From the NCBI RefSeq assembly GCF_002844275.1, contig NZ_NXGX01000006.1, positions 186,001 through 250,000 of the forward strand: a stretch of DNA of 64,000 nt, in the 5' to 3' direction. Made by a program: the position numbers and the translations under genes. Positions 56,138-63,653 of this stretch are shown one piece after another. The number at the start of each line of letters is the position of its first letter. Positions within the stretch are counted from its first letter, which is position 1. The notes beneath the pieces were generated by a model. The model had not been told where the DNA came from. It saw nothing but the letters and a program-made list of their open reading frames with translations, and did no database searches. Source of the stretch: Thalassospira lohafexi (GTDB lineage Bacteria > Pseudomonadota > Alphaproteobacteria > Rhodospirillales > Thalassospiraceae).

Positions 56138-56836
56138 ATGAACCAAACCTTCACCGACATCATCCCGGCCGACAGCCTGTTTGGCAAATTGCGCGCCCAA
56201 GCCCCCGATGCATGGCAAAGCTATGTCTGCCATGATTTCATCAAGCAGCTTGGCAATGGCACGCTACCCGAGGCATCGTTTAAGCATTATCTTATTCAGG
56301 ATTACCTGTTCCTGATCCAGTTTGCGCGTGCCTATGCGCTGGCGGTTTATAAGGCCGAAGACCTAAGCACGATGCGTCAGTTTTCCGGCACTGTGCATGC
56401 GATCCTTGATATGGAAATGAGCCTGCATCTTGAATTTTGCAAAGGATGGGGGCTTTCCGAGGCTGACATCATCGCAGAGCCCGAAGCACGGGCGTGCGTC
56501 ACCTATACGCGCTATGTGCTGGACCGGGGCGTTCAGGGCGATGTGGTGGACCTTCAGGTCGCTCTGATGCCCTGTATGGTGGGCTATGCCGAAATCGCAA
56601 ACCGCTTGATGGCAAGTTCTGATACAGTGCTTGACGGCAATCCATATCGGGCATGGATTGAAATGTATGCGTCCGATGAATTTCAGGATGTGGCAAAGGC
56701 CGAAATTGATCTGCTGGAACATACCGCGGCCAAGCGCGGCGGGCATGCCCGGATCGAAAGCCTGACCCAAACATTCGCCATGGCAAGCCGCCTTGAAGCC
56801 GATTTCTGGCAAATGGGACTTGATCTGGCAAAATAG
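56138..56836 (+). CDS. tenA: Aminopyrimidine aminohydrolase/thiaminase II
   Basis: Salvages thiamine breakdown products by hydrolysing aminopyrimidine precursors. The 232-residue all-helical protein carries the catalytic Cys at 146 (ALMPCMVGYAEI), with the active-site acid later in the protein and the usual opening (YVCHDFIKQLGNGTLPEASF). ATG 56138 has AGGG upstream. It lies behind the isc terminator, so probably has its own promoter. Its product feeds the same pathway as thiSG at 12.3 kb. Confidence 0.92.
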   Translation: MNQTFTDIIPADSLFGKLRAQAPDAWQSYVCHDFIKQLGNGTLPEASFKHYLIQDYLFLIQFARAYALAVYKAEDLSTMRQFSGTVHAILDMEMSLHLEFCKGWGLSEADIIAEPEARACVTYTRYVLDRGVQGDVVDLQVALMPCMVGYAEIANRLMASSDTVLDGNPYRAWIEMYASDEFQDVAKAEIDLLEHTAAKRGGHARIESLTQTFAMASRLEADFWQMGLDLAK

Positions 56837-56953
56837 GGTGAAATCCCTTATATGAGTGCAAACCGAATTTTACGGGTGGTTTGAAGGCCACCCGTTGCCT
56901 TTTGTCTTAACCTCTTGTCGCTGCGGCCTTGACCCGCGGATGGGTGAGAAAAA

Positions 56954-58099
56954 ATGAACTCTCTTGGCTTTGATAAAGCCCCGGAAGATACCCGCGTGGT
57001 TGTTGCCATGTCGGGCGGGGTCGATAGTTCCGCTGTTGCGGCCCTTCTTAAATCAGAAGGCTACGACGTGGTCGGCATTACGCTTCAGCTTTATGATATG
57101 GGGGCCAATGCCCCGACCCGTGCGAAATCCTGCTGTGCCGGGCGTGACATCTATGATGCGCGCAAGGTGGCCGAGGATATCGACATTCCCTACTACGTGC
57201 TTGATTACGAATCACGCTTCCGCGAAGAAGTGATTGATGATTTTGCCGACAGCTATATGCGCGGCGAAACCCCGATCCCCTGCGTGAAATGCAATCAGAC
57301 CGTCAAATTCCGCGATCTGCTGGAAACCTCGCACGACTTGGGTGCGGACTGCATGGCGACCGGCCACTATGTGCAGCGTAAACTGGGTGCCAACGGGCAG
57401 GCGCAACTGCACCGTGCAGCCGATGCCAACCGCGATCAAAGCTATTTCCTGTTTACCACCAAACAGGAACAGCTCGATTTCCTGCGCTTCCCGCTCGGCC
57501 ATTTGATGAGCAAGGCCGAAACCCGTGCTTTGGCCGCCAAGTTCGGCCTTGAAGTGGCCGACAAACCCGACAGTCAGGACATCTGCTTTGTCCCGGATGG
57601 CAAATATGCCCGTCTGGTCGAACGCTTACGCCCTGAGGCCGGTGAACCCGGCCAGATTGTTGACGTTGATGGCAATGTCATGGGCGACCACCGGGGGCTT
57701 ATCCATTACACGGTTGGTCAGCGTCGCGGCCTGAACATCGGTGGCACAGCAGAACCGCTTTATGTCGTCAAACTGGTGCCCGAAAAACGTCAGGTCGTTG
57801 TGGGGCCGAAGGCCGCTTTGGCCAAGAAACTGGTCTATGTCAAAGACCTCAACTGGCTTGATGGCGATCAGATTGATGAAAACGGCGTTGAAGTCGAAGT
57901 CAAACTGCGTTCGGCCATGCAGCCGACCACAGCCACCGTTTACCCCGAAGCCGCCGGTGAAGCCCGGATCGAGCTTCACGATGCCCAATTTGGCATCGCG
58001 CCGGGGCAGGCGGGTGTGTTCTATCAGGGTGAGCGCGTCCTTGGTGGCGGCTGGATCACCCGCGAAGAACTGATGGCCGGGGCGGCAACCGCGGCCTGA
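56954..58099 (+). CDS. mnmA: tRNA-specific 2-thiouridylase
   Basis: Thiolates uridine 34 of tRNAs for Lys, Glu and Gln using ATP and sulfur from IscS. The 381 residues show the PP-loop [17 protein letters not shown], the catalytic cysteines in [11 protein letters not shown] and [10 protein letters not shown], and the family C-terminal beta domain. It is 118 bases after tenA on the same strand. It is functionally linked to the desulfurases of the upstream operon, although it has no visible IscR site. Confidence 0.95.
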   Translation: MNSLGFDKAPEDTRVVVAMSGGVDSSAVAALLKSEGYDVVGITLQLYDMGANAPTRAKSCCAGRDIYDARKVAEDIDIPYYVLDYESRFREEVIDDFADSYMRGETPIPCVKCNQTVKFRDLLETSHDLGADCMATGHYVQRKLGANGQAQLHRAADANRDQSYFLFTTKQEQLDFLRFPLGHLMSKAETRALAAKFGLEVADKPDSQDICFVPDGKYARLVERLRPEAGEPGQIVDVDGNVMGDHRGLIHYTVGQRRGLNIGGTAEPLYVVKLVPEKRQVVVGPKAALAKKLVYVKDLNWLDGDQIDENGVEVEVKLRSAMQPTTATVYPEAAGEARIELHDAQFGIAPGQAGVFYQGERVLGGGWITREELMAGAATAA

Positions 58100-58206
58100 T
58101 CCCCAATGGATCAGCGACGGATCAACGATTACTGTGGGCGAGGGCAGATGTTCCTCGCCCACTGGTTTTGTGGATATCTTTTTTGATCAAAACGTCAAAA
58201 AGGCGC

Positions 58207-58235
58207 TTGACGGGGAGCCATCCCTGACTTAAAAA
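58207..58235 (+). promoter_or_regulatory. Candidate promoter of the tRNA gene
   Basis: TTGACG at 58207-58212 and TAAAAA at 58230-58235 are 17 bases apart, about 45 bases before the tRNA 5' end. Confidence 0.5.
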
Positions 58236-58278
58236 CCGCCTCGTTCCAAACGTCACGGAACACCACAGAATATCCTGT

Positions 58279-58355
58279 GGCCGAGTAGCTCAGCTGGTTA
58301 GAGCAGCGGAATCATAATCCGCGTGTCGGGGGTTCAAGTCCCTCCTCGGCTACCA
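58279..58355 (+). tRNA. tRNA with anticodon CAT, most likely elongator tRNA-Met
   Basis: A complete 77-base cloverleaf with an encoded CCA end. The acceptor stem is GGCCGAG/CTCGGCT, the D-loop region reads TAGCTCAGCTGGTTAGAGC, the anticodon stem is GCGGA/TCCGC with loop ATCATAA, and the T-loop is GGTTCAAGTCC. Anticodon CAT can be Met or, if modified to lysidine, Ile; the overall sequence looks like alphaproteobacterial elongator Met. It lies beside an integrase gene and is the likely integration target. Confidence 0.93.
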
Positions 58356-58394
58356 CCCTTCTTATAATAAGCTGTTAAATCAATGGCTTATGAT

Positions 58395-58434
58395 AAAAGT
58401 GCCCCACGCTAAAAACAGGCGTGGGGCACTTTTA
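58395..58434. terminator. Strong terminator between the tRNA and integrase genes
   Basis: AAAAGTGCCCCACGC pairs perfectly with GCGTGGGGCACTTTT around a nine-base loop. It ends inside the integrase stop codon and would stop transcripts from both sides. Confidence 0.9.
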
Positions 58435-59517
58435 CCATTCCATGGCCGCAAGGCGGGCTGTGGCGGACTGGGCGAGTTTCCAGCGTTCCGCGCCACGGGT
58501 ATAGATTTCGCTGGTCTTGGGGCTGGCGTGGCCGTGGATGCTCATGACCTCATAGACCGTACATCCTTCCTCGGCCAAAAGCGCACCGGCTGCTTTGCGG
58601 ATGCCATGGCTTGACCTGTTTTCAAGGCCAGCGGATTCGCACCATTTGTGCAGGCGATTGCGCAGACCTTCGGGGGATCGATAGGGTTTGCCATGTTCGG
58701 TCAAAAGATATGTCTGGCCCTGCACCGTGGTTGCGCGGGTCGCGTTGAGCAACGGCGGCAACATCGGAATTTCCACAAACCTTGCGTTTTTCTTTTGCGG
58801 TTGCCAGCCAATGCCGGTGATACCGCCGCGGGTAAATTCATTTCCCCGGCCAAGGCGCACGGCATCACTGATGCGGCATGCGGTGAACATGAACAGGGTC
58901 AGGCATAAATGTGCTGGCGTGCCTGGTGGGTGGGCCTCGCGGTATTTGCGCAGGTCTTCGACCGTCCATGGCACCGCGCCGATGGCACGTTCGCGCAAAG
59001 GGGTTAGTCCGGTACCGGGGTTCACGGCCACCATGCCGCGTTCGGATGCCCATTTGAACATCACCCTCACGGCTTTCATCATATTGTTGGCCTTGGCCGG
59101 GGTGTCGCGCATCTGATCACGGATCAGGATCAGGCGGCCTTGCGGGATCGCCATGTCATACTGGCCATACCGATCGCCATCATCGCCGCGCATGTCGCAC
59201 AGCCCCATCAGAAGCCCGCGCTTTTGCTTGAGCGTCAGGACGGATGCCTGCCCGTTGGCGACATCGCGTTCAAGCGCATTCAGGAAACTGATCACCAGCC
59301 AGTCAAGCGACCCGCGCACGGTGGCGTCAATCGGTTCGGATTCGGGTTCAAGCTGAATGCCTGCCCGTGCGGCGCGGTAATGTTCGTCAAAGCGCGGATG
59401 ATCCGGGGTGACGTGCAGCCGGATCTTGCGGGCCTTGTTGCCCTCGACCCGGACGCGATAGCGCGTCTGCCCGCTTGGCAGGGTTTCGGCCCAAAGCCCC
59501 GGATAATTGATCTTCAT
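58432..59517 (-). CDS. Tyrosine-type site-specific recombinase (integrase)
   Basis: A 361-residue phage-type integrase. It has an N-terminal arm and core-binding part, then the catalytic domain with the first Arg in TACRISDAVRLG, the HGIRKAAG box (His-x-x-Arg), HGHASPKTSEIY and the nucleophile Tyr in that last motif. It should insert the element at the neighbouring tRNA. ATG 59517 is preferred; an ATG seven codons earlier is possible. It overlaps or nearly touches the small gene upstream and is last in the leftward cluster. Confidence 0.93.
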   Translation of the reverse strand: MKINYPGLWAETLPSGQTRYRVRVEGNKARKIRLHVTPDHPRFDEHYRAARAGIQLEPESEPIDATVRGSLDWLVISFLNALERDVANGQASVLTLKQKRGLLMGLCDMRGDDGDRYGQYDMAIPQGRLILIRDQMRDTPAKANNMMKAVRVMFKWASERGMVAVNPGTGLTPLRERAIGAVPWTVEDLRKYREAHPPGTPAHLCLTLFMFTACRISDAVRLGRGNEFTRGGITGIGWQPQKKNARFVEIPMLPPLLNATRATTVQGQTYLLTEHGKPYRSPEGLRNRLHKWCESAGLENRSSHGIRKAAGALLAEEGCTVYEVMSIHGHASPKTSEIYTRGAERWKLAQSATARLAAMEW

Positions 59518-59528
59518 GCGGTCGCCCG

Positions 59529-59708
59529 TTAATCCCATTGTTTCGGGCCAACAGTGTTATCGTTCACCGCCGGGCGGTCAACGCTGTTGTAAATCAGGCG
59601 CACCCCCTCGGCTGTGACAATGATTTCACAGACATTCAGGCCGCACGCGCTGGCGGCCTGAATGACGCGCGTGACCGATGCCTTGGTAACAGCGGCCTTC
59701 TTGGTCAT
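59529..59708 (-). CDS. Small unknown protein next to the integrase
   Basis: A 59-residue ORF starting MTKKAAVTKASVTRVIQAA and ending GPKQWD. AGGA lies about eight bases before the ATG. The N-terminal half is helical and basic (pattern like a small DNA-binding or helper protein) and the second half is beta-like (CEIIVTAEGVRLIY). Short proteins of this layout are frequent beside integrases in alphaproteobacterial prophages. An excisionase or directionality role is possible but not shown. Its stop lies 12 bases before the preferred integrase start. Confidence 0.6.
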   Translation of the reverse strand: MTKKAAVTKASVTRVIQAASACGLNVCEIIVTAEGVRLIYNSVDRPAVNDNTVGPKQWD

Positions 59709-59711
59709 AAG

Positions 59712-60026
59712 CTATCCTTCCTTGCATTTTCCACGGGTGATTTCACGTTCGGCGGAGCCCAGCCATGATCCAACGGTCTCGACGCGCCTTTTATCGATGA
59801 TGTCAAAGCCGTTGGTGCACATGCCGTATTTGGTGACTTCGTCATTGAGCCACCGTGTGCGGTCTTCGTCGCTGTAGCCATGAATGACGACCGCGTCATA
59901 GACGAATTCGGTATCGCTGAGCGCGATAAACCGCGTTTGCGTCAGCCGGTCCTGACTTTCACACCCCATCATGGTCAAGCCCCCGAGGATCACCGCTGTC
60001 ATCCCCATCCATCCGTGATTTTTCAT
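59712..60026 (-). CDS. Small putative lipoprotein of unknown function
   Basis: A 104-residue protein with a short basic start, a hydrophobic stretch (WMGMTAVILGGLTMM) and a lipobox ending in MMGC, so probably a lipoprotein. AAGGAAGG lies before the ATG at 60026. The rest is soluble, with two later cysteines (GMCTNGF and GKCKEG). It overlaps the end of the antirepressor-like gene by 68 bases in another frame, and ends three bases before the next small gene. I do not recognise its family. Confidence 0.6.
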   Translation of the reverse strand: MKNHGWMGMTAVILGGLTMMGCESQDRLTQTRFIALSDTEFVYDAVVIHGYSDEDRTRWLNDEVTKYGMCTNGFDIIDKRRVETVGSWLGSAEREITRGKCKEG

Positions 60027-60867
60027 TGCAACCTTCCTTGACAATTGTGCCGATCACAACAACGACCGGTCGTATAAGGTCGCGTGAATTGCGCGGTTTG
60101 GCAAGGTGGCAGCGATCAAACCATGATGCGCCTGCCGGGGTGGTATCAATGGTGAAGCATTGCGGGCCGGTGCCATCGGCGACCGGAATGGCGATGACCG
60201 GGCGGTCTGGCGCCGGGGTGGCGTCGGTGAAATCAATCCGCACCGGCCTGCCATCGATCATGAAAACAGCCTGCCCATCGGCAAGCCCCGGCCATCTTGG
60301 GTCATTGGCGGGATCATTGGCGGGCAGCAAGGCGGTCGGTTCGACGCTGTAATCAGAAAGCGCGCGGGCCTGCCCGGCGGCGCGGTCCTGTTTGATCTGG
60401 GCCAGCAACGCATCGCGCACCGCCGAAAACCGGGTTTGCAAGATTTGGCTGGCGCGGGAATTGATGGCGCGCATGTCGTCGCGCGTTGGCCGCCAGCGGG
60501 GCAGGCGGGTTGGCAAGCTGCCGCGCCGCCATGCGGTGAAGACCGAAATCACTTCTTTCCTGACTTCGGCGGCGCGCCTGGTGCGGGCGAACATGCAAAT
60601 CAACAAAGCCTGTTCTTCGTTCAGCCAGTATTCTTGGACTTCACGCTGCCCGCCTTTGCCGATGGTGATCATCGCCCCACGGTGGGGCGTTGATCCGTAA
60701 GTCTTTAATTCTTCGATGTTTCGTTCGACAAGATCACGAATTTTACGCGGTCGGTCAAAGCCGAGCCGTTCGCCCAATCGCCGCACACAGATGCGGGGTT
60801 TGGTTTCGGCGGTGTGTTTTTCCAGATCGGAGACGGACAGAGTCCGGGCGTTGGTTGGAGTGTTCAT
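59959..60867 (-). CDS. Phage antirepressor-like protein
   Basis: A 302-residue protein. The N-terminal 125 residues resemble the antirepressor/KilA-Rha-like DNA-binding modules of phages (RICVRRLGERLGFDRPRKIRDLVERNIEELKTYG, then EYWLNEEQALLICMFARTRRAAEVRKEVISVFTAW). The C-terminal part is not recognised. AAAGGACC lies before the ATG at 60867. Such proteins inactivate the phage repressor and start the lytic programme. The same frame is open for 91 codons upstream and reads like the Icd/Ash-type peptides that precede antirepressors in other phages (TMVGRNGRPSGLPVPLY). The leader RNA over this region may control it. Confidence 0.7.
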   Translation of the reverse strand: MNTPTNARTLSVSDLEKHTAETKPRICVRRLGERLGFDRPRKIRDLVERNIEELKTYGSTPHRGAMITIGKGGQREVQEYWLNEEQALLICMFARTRRAAEVRKEVISVFTAWRRGSLPTRLPRWRPTRDDMRAINSRASQILQTRFSAVRDALLAQIKQDRAAGQARALSDYSVEPTALLPANDPANDPRWPGLADGQAVFMIDGRPVRIDFTDATPAPDRPVIAIPVADGTGPQCFTIDTTPAGASWFDRCHLAKPRNSRDLIRPVVVVIGTIVKEGCNEKSRMDGDDSGDPRGLDHDGV

Positions 60868-60885
60868 TGTTTTGGTCCTTTGTAT

Positions 60886-61081
60886 AGATGGACCCGAACA
60901 CCCCTCGCCAAAAGGGTGGCCGGGCAACAACAGGTTGGCGAACCGGTACAAAGGAACCGGCAGACCCGAGGGTCTCCCGTTGCGCCCGACCATAGTAAAA
61001 CCGCGCTGCATGAAGCTAGGCGCGGTTCGAGCGCCTTTGTTTTCCGGGTCGCCAAACCCGGTCATGGAAACGTCCATGACA
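60886..61081 (-). ncRNA. C4-like antisense RNA leader upstream of the antirepressor
   Basis: On the minus strand this leader can form successive hairpins: CCGGGT/ACCCGG (61061-61044), AGGCGC/GCGCCT (61036-61018), AGACCC/GGGTCT (60975-60962) and CCGGT/ACCGG (60960-60943). The loop of the last exposes CCTTTGTA (60954-60947), complementary to TACAAAGG (60884-60877), which contains the antirepressor ribosome-binding site. This is the logic of C4 RNA in phages P1 and P7, where a loop in the leader pairs with the translation start of the icd-ant genes. Family assignment is by architecture, not by search. Confidence 0.55.
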
Positions 61082-61087
61082 CCGGGG

Positions 61088-61116
61088 ATGCTACGCCGAT
61101 CATGCTGTGCGGTCAA
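61088..61116 (-). promoter_or_regulatory. Candidate promoter of the C4-like RNA and antirepressor unit
   Basis: On the minus strand TTGACC (61116-61111) and TAGCAT (61093-61088) are 17 bases apart. Transcription would begin near 61081, right before the first hairpin of the structured leader. Confidence 0.6.
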
Positions 61117-61126
61117 GAATGTCATG

Positions 61127-61414
61127 TTATTCGACCTCAAACCCGGCGGCTTTGACGGCGACGATCATGTCGGCGCGTTCAAGGGCAAGGGTATCTGGAT
61201 CAAGGGCGGCCCATGTTGGCCCGTCCCATCCGGAAAACTCTTTGATGTGGGCCTGCTTGCTGTCAAAGCGGGCCTGTGCCATGGCGTCAATCTGGGCGGC
61301 GGTGATTTTGCCGATGCCTTCACGTTCAAAGACCCAGCCAAAGGTGACGGGTTCACCGCCGTCACATTCCCCCGCCGGAAGGTCCAACGGCACGGCTGCA
61401 TATTTCCGGGTCAT
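61127..61414 (-). CDS. Small unknown phage-type protein
   Basis: A 95-residue protein I do not recognise. It starts MTRKYAAVPLDLPAGECDGG and ends in a helical part (ALERADMIVAVKAAGFEVE). Its ATG overlaps the stop of the methyltransferase gene (ATGA), and GGAG lies eight bases upstream. It is the last gene of the methyltransferase cluster before the C4-like promoter. It has no membrane segment or signal peptide. Confidence 0.65.
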   Translation of the reverse strand: MTRKYAAVPLDLPAGECDGGEPVTFGWVFEREGIGKITAAQIDAMAQARFDSKQAHIKEFSGWDGPTWAALDPDTLALERADMIVAVKAAGFEVE

Positions 61415-63363
61415 GCTGATTGCTCCATCTGATAGAGGCTGCTTTGTGCGACGTTGGCGCGGACAAGGGCGGCGGACAAAGGCGGGCAGACGGCGTTGCC
61501 GCATTTGGCGACCTGTTGGGATTTGCTGAATTTAAAGCCGTCGCCTTCGCGATCGCCGATCTTGTAATCGGCGGGGAAACCTTGGGCGGCATAAAGTTCA
61601 CGCGGGGAAAGCATGCGCATGCCGATATCGACGATCTGATATTGTTCGCCCTTGATGGTGACCAGTCCGAAACGGTCGTGGCCGGTGACAGTGCCGAGCG
61701 GATCGCGGCAATCCTGCCCGCCCCCGGTGCCATAGTATTTCATCAGGAAGGCACGGACTTCACCAACGTGGTTTCCGCCGGCGGTGACGGTTGGCATCGG
61801 GTCGGTGGCCGGTTGCCCGTCCTTGCAGGTGCCGCGCAGTTTCACCAGGTGCGAAGCGCACAGGGCGGTTTTGCCATCTCCACCCGCCGTCACGGCCCCG
61901 ACCGGATCATCGGCGGCATTGCCGGTTGATTTGCCAAATTGCCGATCCAGATGCACGGCCACCACACCCAACGGATTTGCGCCCCCGGGGCGGGCCATTT
62001 TGCCGCCGCTGGTGATGGTCGGGATCGGGGTTGTCATGTCACACCCGGTTGCGCCATTGAGGAACTTGGTCACGTGCGCGGCAACCACGGCCTGCTGTGA
62101 TCCGGTGTTGGTCACGGTCGATACCGGATCGGTTGCCGATCTGCTGTCGGCGGTTGTGTTGTTGTGCTGTGCCATGAACGCCAACGTCAGGTGTTCCTCT
62201 TCACCGCACCGTGGGCATTCTGCAGGCGCAAGGGTTGCAATGCCGGTTGCGTGTGGGTCTTGGAAAGTTTCGCCGCATTCTTCGCAACGATAGTGCGGTA
62301 GTTCTTTGTCCGCTGGTTCCATCCGCGCACTAACAACCGCCATGCCGCCGCCCTTTGGCGTGGCCGTCACGGTGCGCAGCGGTTCGTTGGCATCCATGGT
62401 GCCGTTTTCGTTGCTGGCGTGCTGGACGTGCTGGATAAAGGGTTGCACCAGACCGTGCCCGTCCCGCGCAGCGGTTACTGTCTTGAACGGGTCATCAACG
62501 GACTGGCCACGGAAATAGTCACCGCTGTGATTAACCGTCACGACGAACGGTTTGGCGGCATCAAAGACGAACTTCTGCAACCCGCGATGAATGCGCTTCA
62601 TGGTGTTGTCGGCAAGCGGGCGTTTGAGCCGCAGCTTTTTGGCGTCCGCCGGGTCCATGAAGATCGACGGGCAGGGCAGGGACCAGTCAATGATGTCGGC
62701 GGCAACCGGCCAAGGTTTCAGGCGTTTGGCCTTGACGTCCGGTGATCCCGGTTTGCCGTGGGTCGGGGCGGGCCAGACTATTGGCAGCCCGTCACAGCGC
62801 GCAATCAGAAACAAACGTTCGCGGATGGTTGGGGTGCCATAATCGCAGGCCCGCAAGACGCGATATTCAACCGCGTAGCCAAGGCGTTCAAGCTGGCTGA
62901 TCCAATGGCGGAATATCTTCCCTTTGCGTTGCTTGCAGGGCTGACCGTCCTTGGTCAGCGGTCCCCAGTCGGCAAATTCTTTGACATTTTCCAGCATGAT
63001 GATGCGCGGGCGGGCCTTTGCCGCCCAGCGCACCACGACCCACGCCAGCCCCCGGATCTTCTTTGACCGGGGCTTGCCGCCCTTGGCCTTGGAATGATGA
63101 GTGCAATCGGGGCTGAACCATGCCAGCCCGACGCGCCGCCCCTTGCACACCGCCAGCGGATCAACCGCAAAGACATCTTCGCACAGGTGATGGGTGTGCG
63201 GGTGGTTTGCCTGGTGCATGATGACGGCATTGGCATCATGGTTGATCGCGATATTGACCGGACGGCCCAGCGCCATTTCAATGCCGGTCGATGCCCCGCC
63301 GCCGCCCGCGAAATTATCAACGATCAGTTCATCATCAAGATGCCATTGGGTCATCTGGTTCAT
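61411..63363 (-). CDS. Large modular C5-cytosine DNA methyltransferase
   Basis: A 650-residue methyltransferase. Motif I is VDNFAGGGGASTG, motif IV is WFSPDCTHHSKAKGG (catalytic Cys87), motif VI is LENVKEF (125-127), motif VIII is YGTPTIRERLFLIA, and the C-terminal motifs are SPRELYAAQGFP and GNAVCPP. Between about 290 and 560 lies a long target-recognition region built of seven repeats of a DP-x-x-TVT core (near 291, 327, 412, 445, 486, 521 and 554). A four-cysteine ribbon (C360, C363, C383, C386) is inserted between the second and third. No restriction enzyme is seen, so it is probably an anti-restriction or epigenetic phage enzyme. It overlaps both neighbours by ATGA. Confidence 0.88.
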   Translation of the reverse strand: MNQMTQWHLDDELIVDNFAGGGGASTGIEMALGRPVNIAINHDANAVIMHQANHPHTHHLCEDVFAVDPLAVCKGRRVGLAWFSPDCTHHSKAKGGKPRSKKIRGLAWVVVRWAAKARPRIIMLENVKEFADWGPLTKDGQPCKQRKGKIFRHWISQLERLGYAVEYRVLRACDYGTPTIRERLFLIARCDGLPIVWPAPTHGKPGSPDVKAKRLKPWPVAADIIDWSLPCPSIFMDPADAKKLRLKRPLADNTMKRIHRGLQKFVFDAAKPFVVTVNHSGDYFRGQSVDDPFKTVTAARDGHGLVQPFIQHVQHASNENGTMDANEPLRTVTATPKGGGMAVVSARMEPADKELPHYRCEECGETFQDPHATGIATLAPAECPRCGEEEHLTLAFMAQHNNTTADSRSATDPVSTVTNTGSQQAVVAAHVTKFLNGATGCDMTTPIPTITSGGKMARPGGANPLGVVAVHLDRQFGKSTGNAADDPVGAVTAGGDGKTALCASHLVKLRGTCKDGQPATDPMPTVTAGGNHVGEVRAFLMKYYGTGGGQDCRDPLGTVTGHDRFGLVTIKGEQYQIVDIGMRMLSPRELYAAQGFPADYKIGDREGDGFKFSKSQQVAKCGNAVCPPLSAALVRANVAQSSLYQMEQSA

Positions 63364-63653
63364 GCGACCTGTTCCTTTTTGTCGGCATCATCGTCATTTG
63401 ATGCGGTGATGTGGGGCGGGTATCCGGCACTGGTCAGGGCGGCGTTGGCCTGATCGATCAGGTGGTGGAACCAGTTGGGGTCGGCGCATTGATAGGTTGC
63501 ACCGCCCATTTCGAGGGTCATTACCATGACGCCGGGCCTTTGGCTGGTGGCGTTGTGGCGGTAGCTGTCGCCTTTAATGTGTTCCACGGCCTTCGCGTTT
63601 GACCCAATGTCAATATATGCGGTGACGTGGCTGTCAAAGGTTGGTTGGGTCAT
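63360..63653 (-). CDS. Small unknown phage-type protein
   Basis: A 97-residue protein with a beta-rich N-terminal half (HVTAYIDIGSNAKAVEHIKG, VMVMTLEMGGATYQC) and an acidic, charged tail (ASNDDDADKKEQVA). No family is recognised. Its start overlaps the stop of the gene upstream and its stop overlaps the methyltransferase start, both as ATGA, so it is translationally coupled within the cluster. Confidence 0.65.
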   Translation of the reverse strand: MTQPTFDSHVTAYIDIGSNAKAVEHIKGDSYRHNATSQRPGVMVMTLEMGGATYQCADPNWFHHLIDQANAALTSAGYPPHITASNDDDADKKEQVA

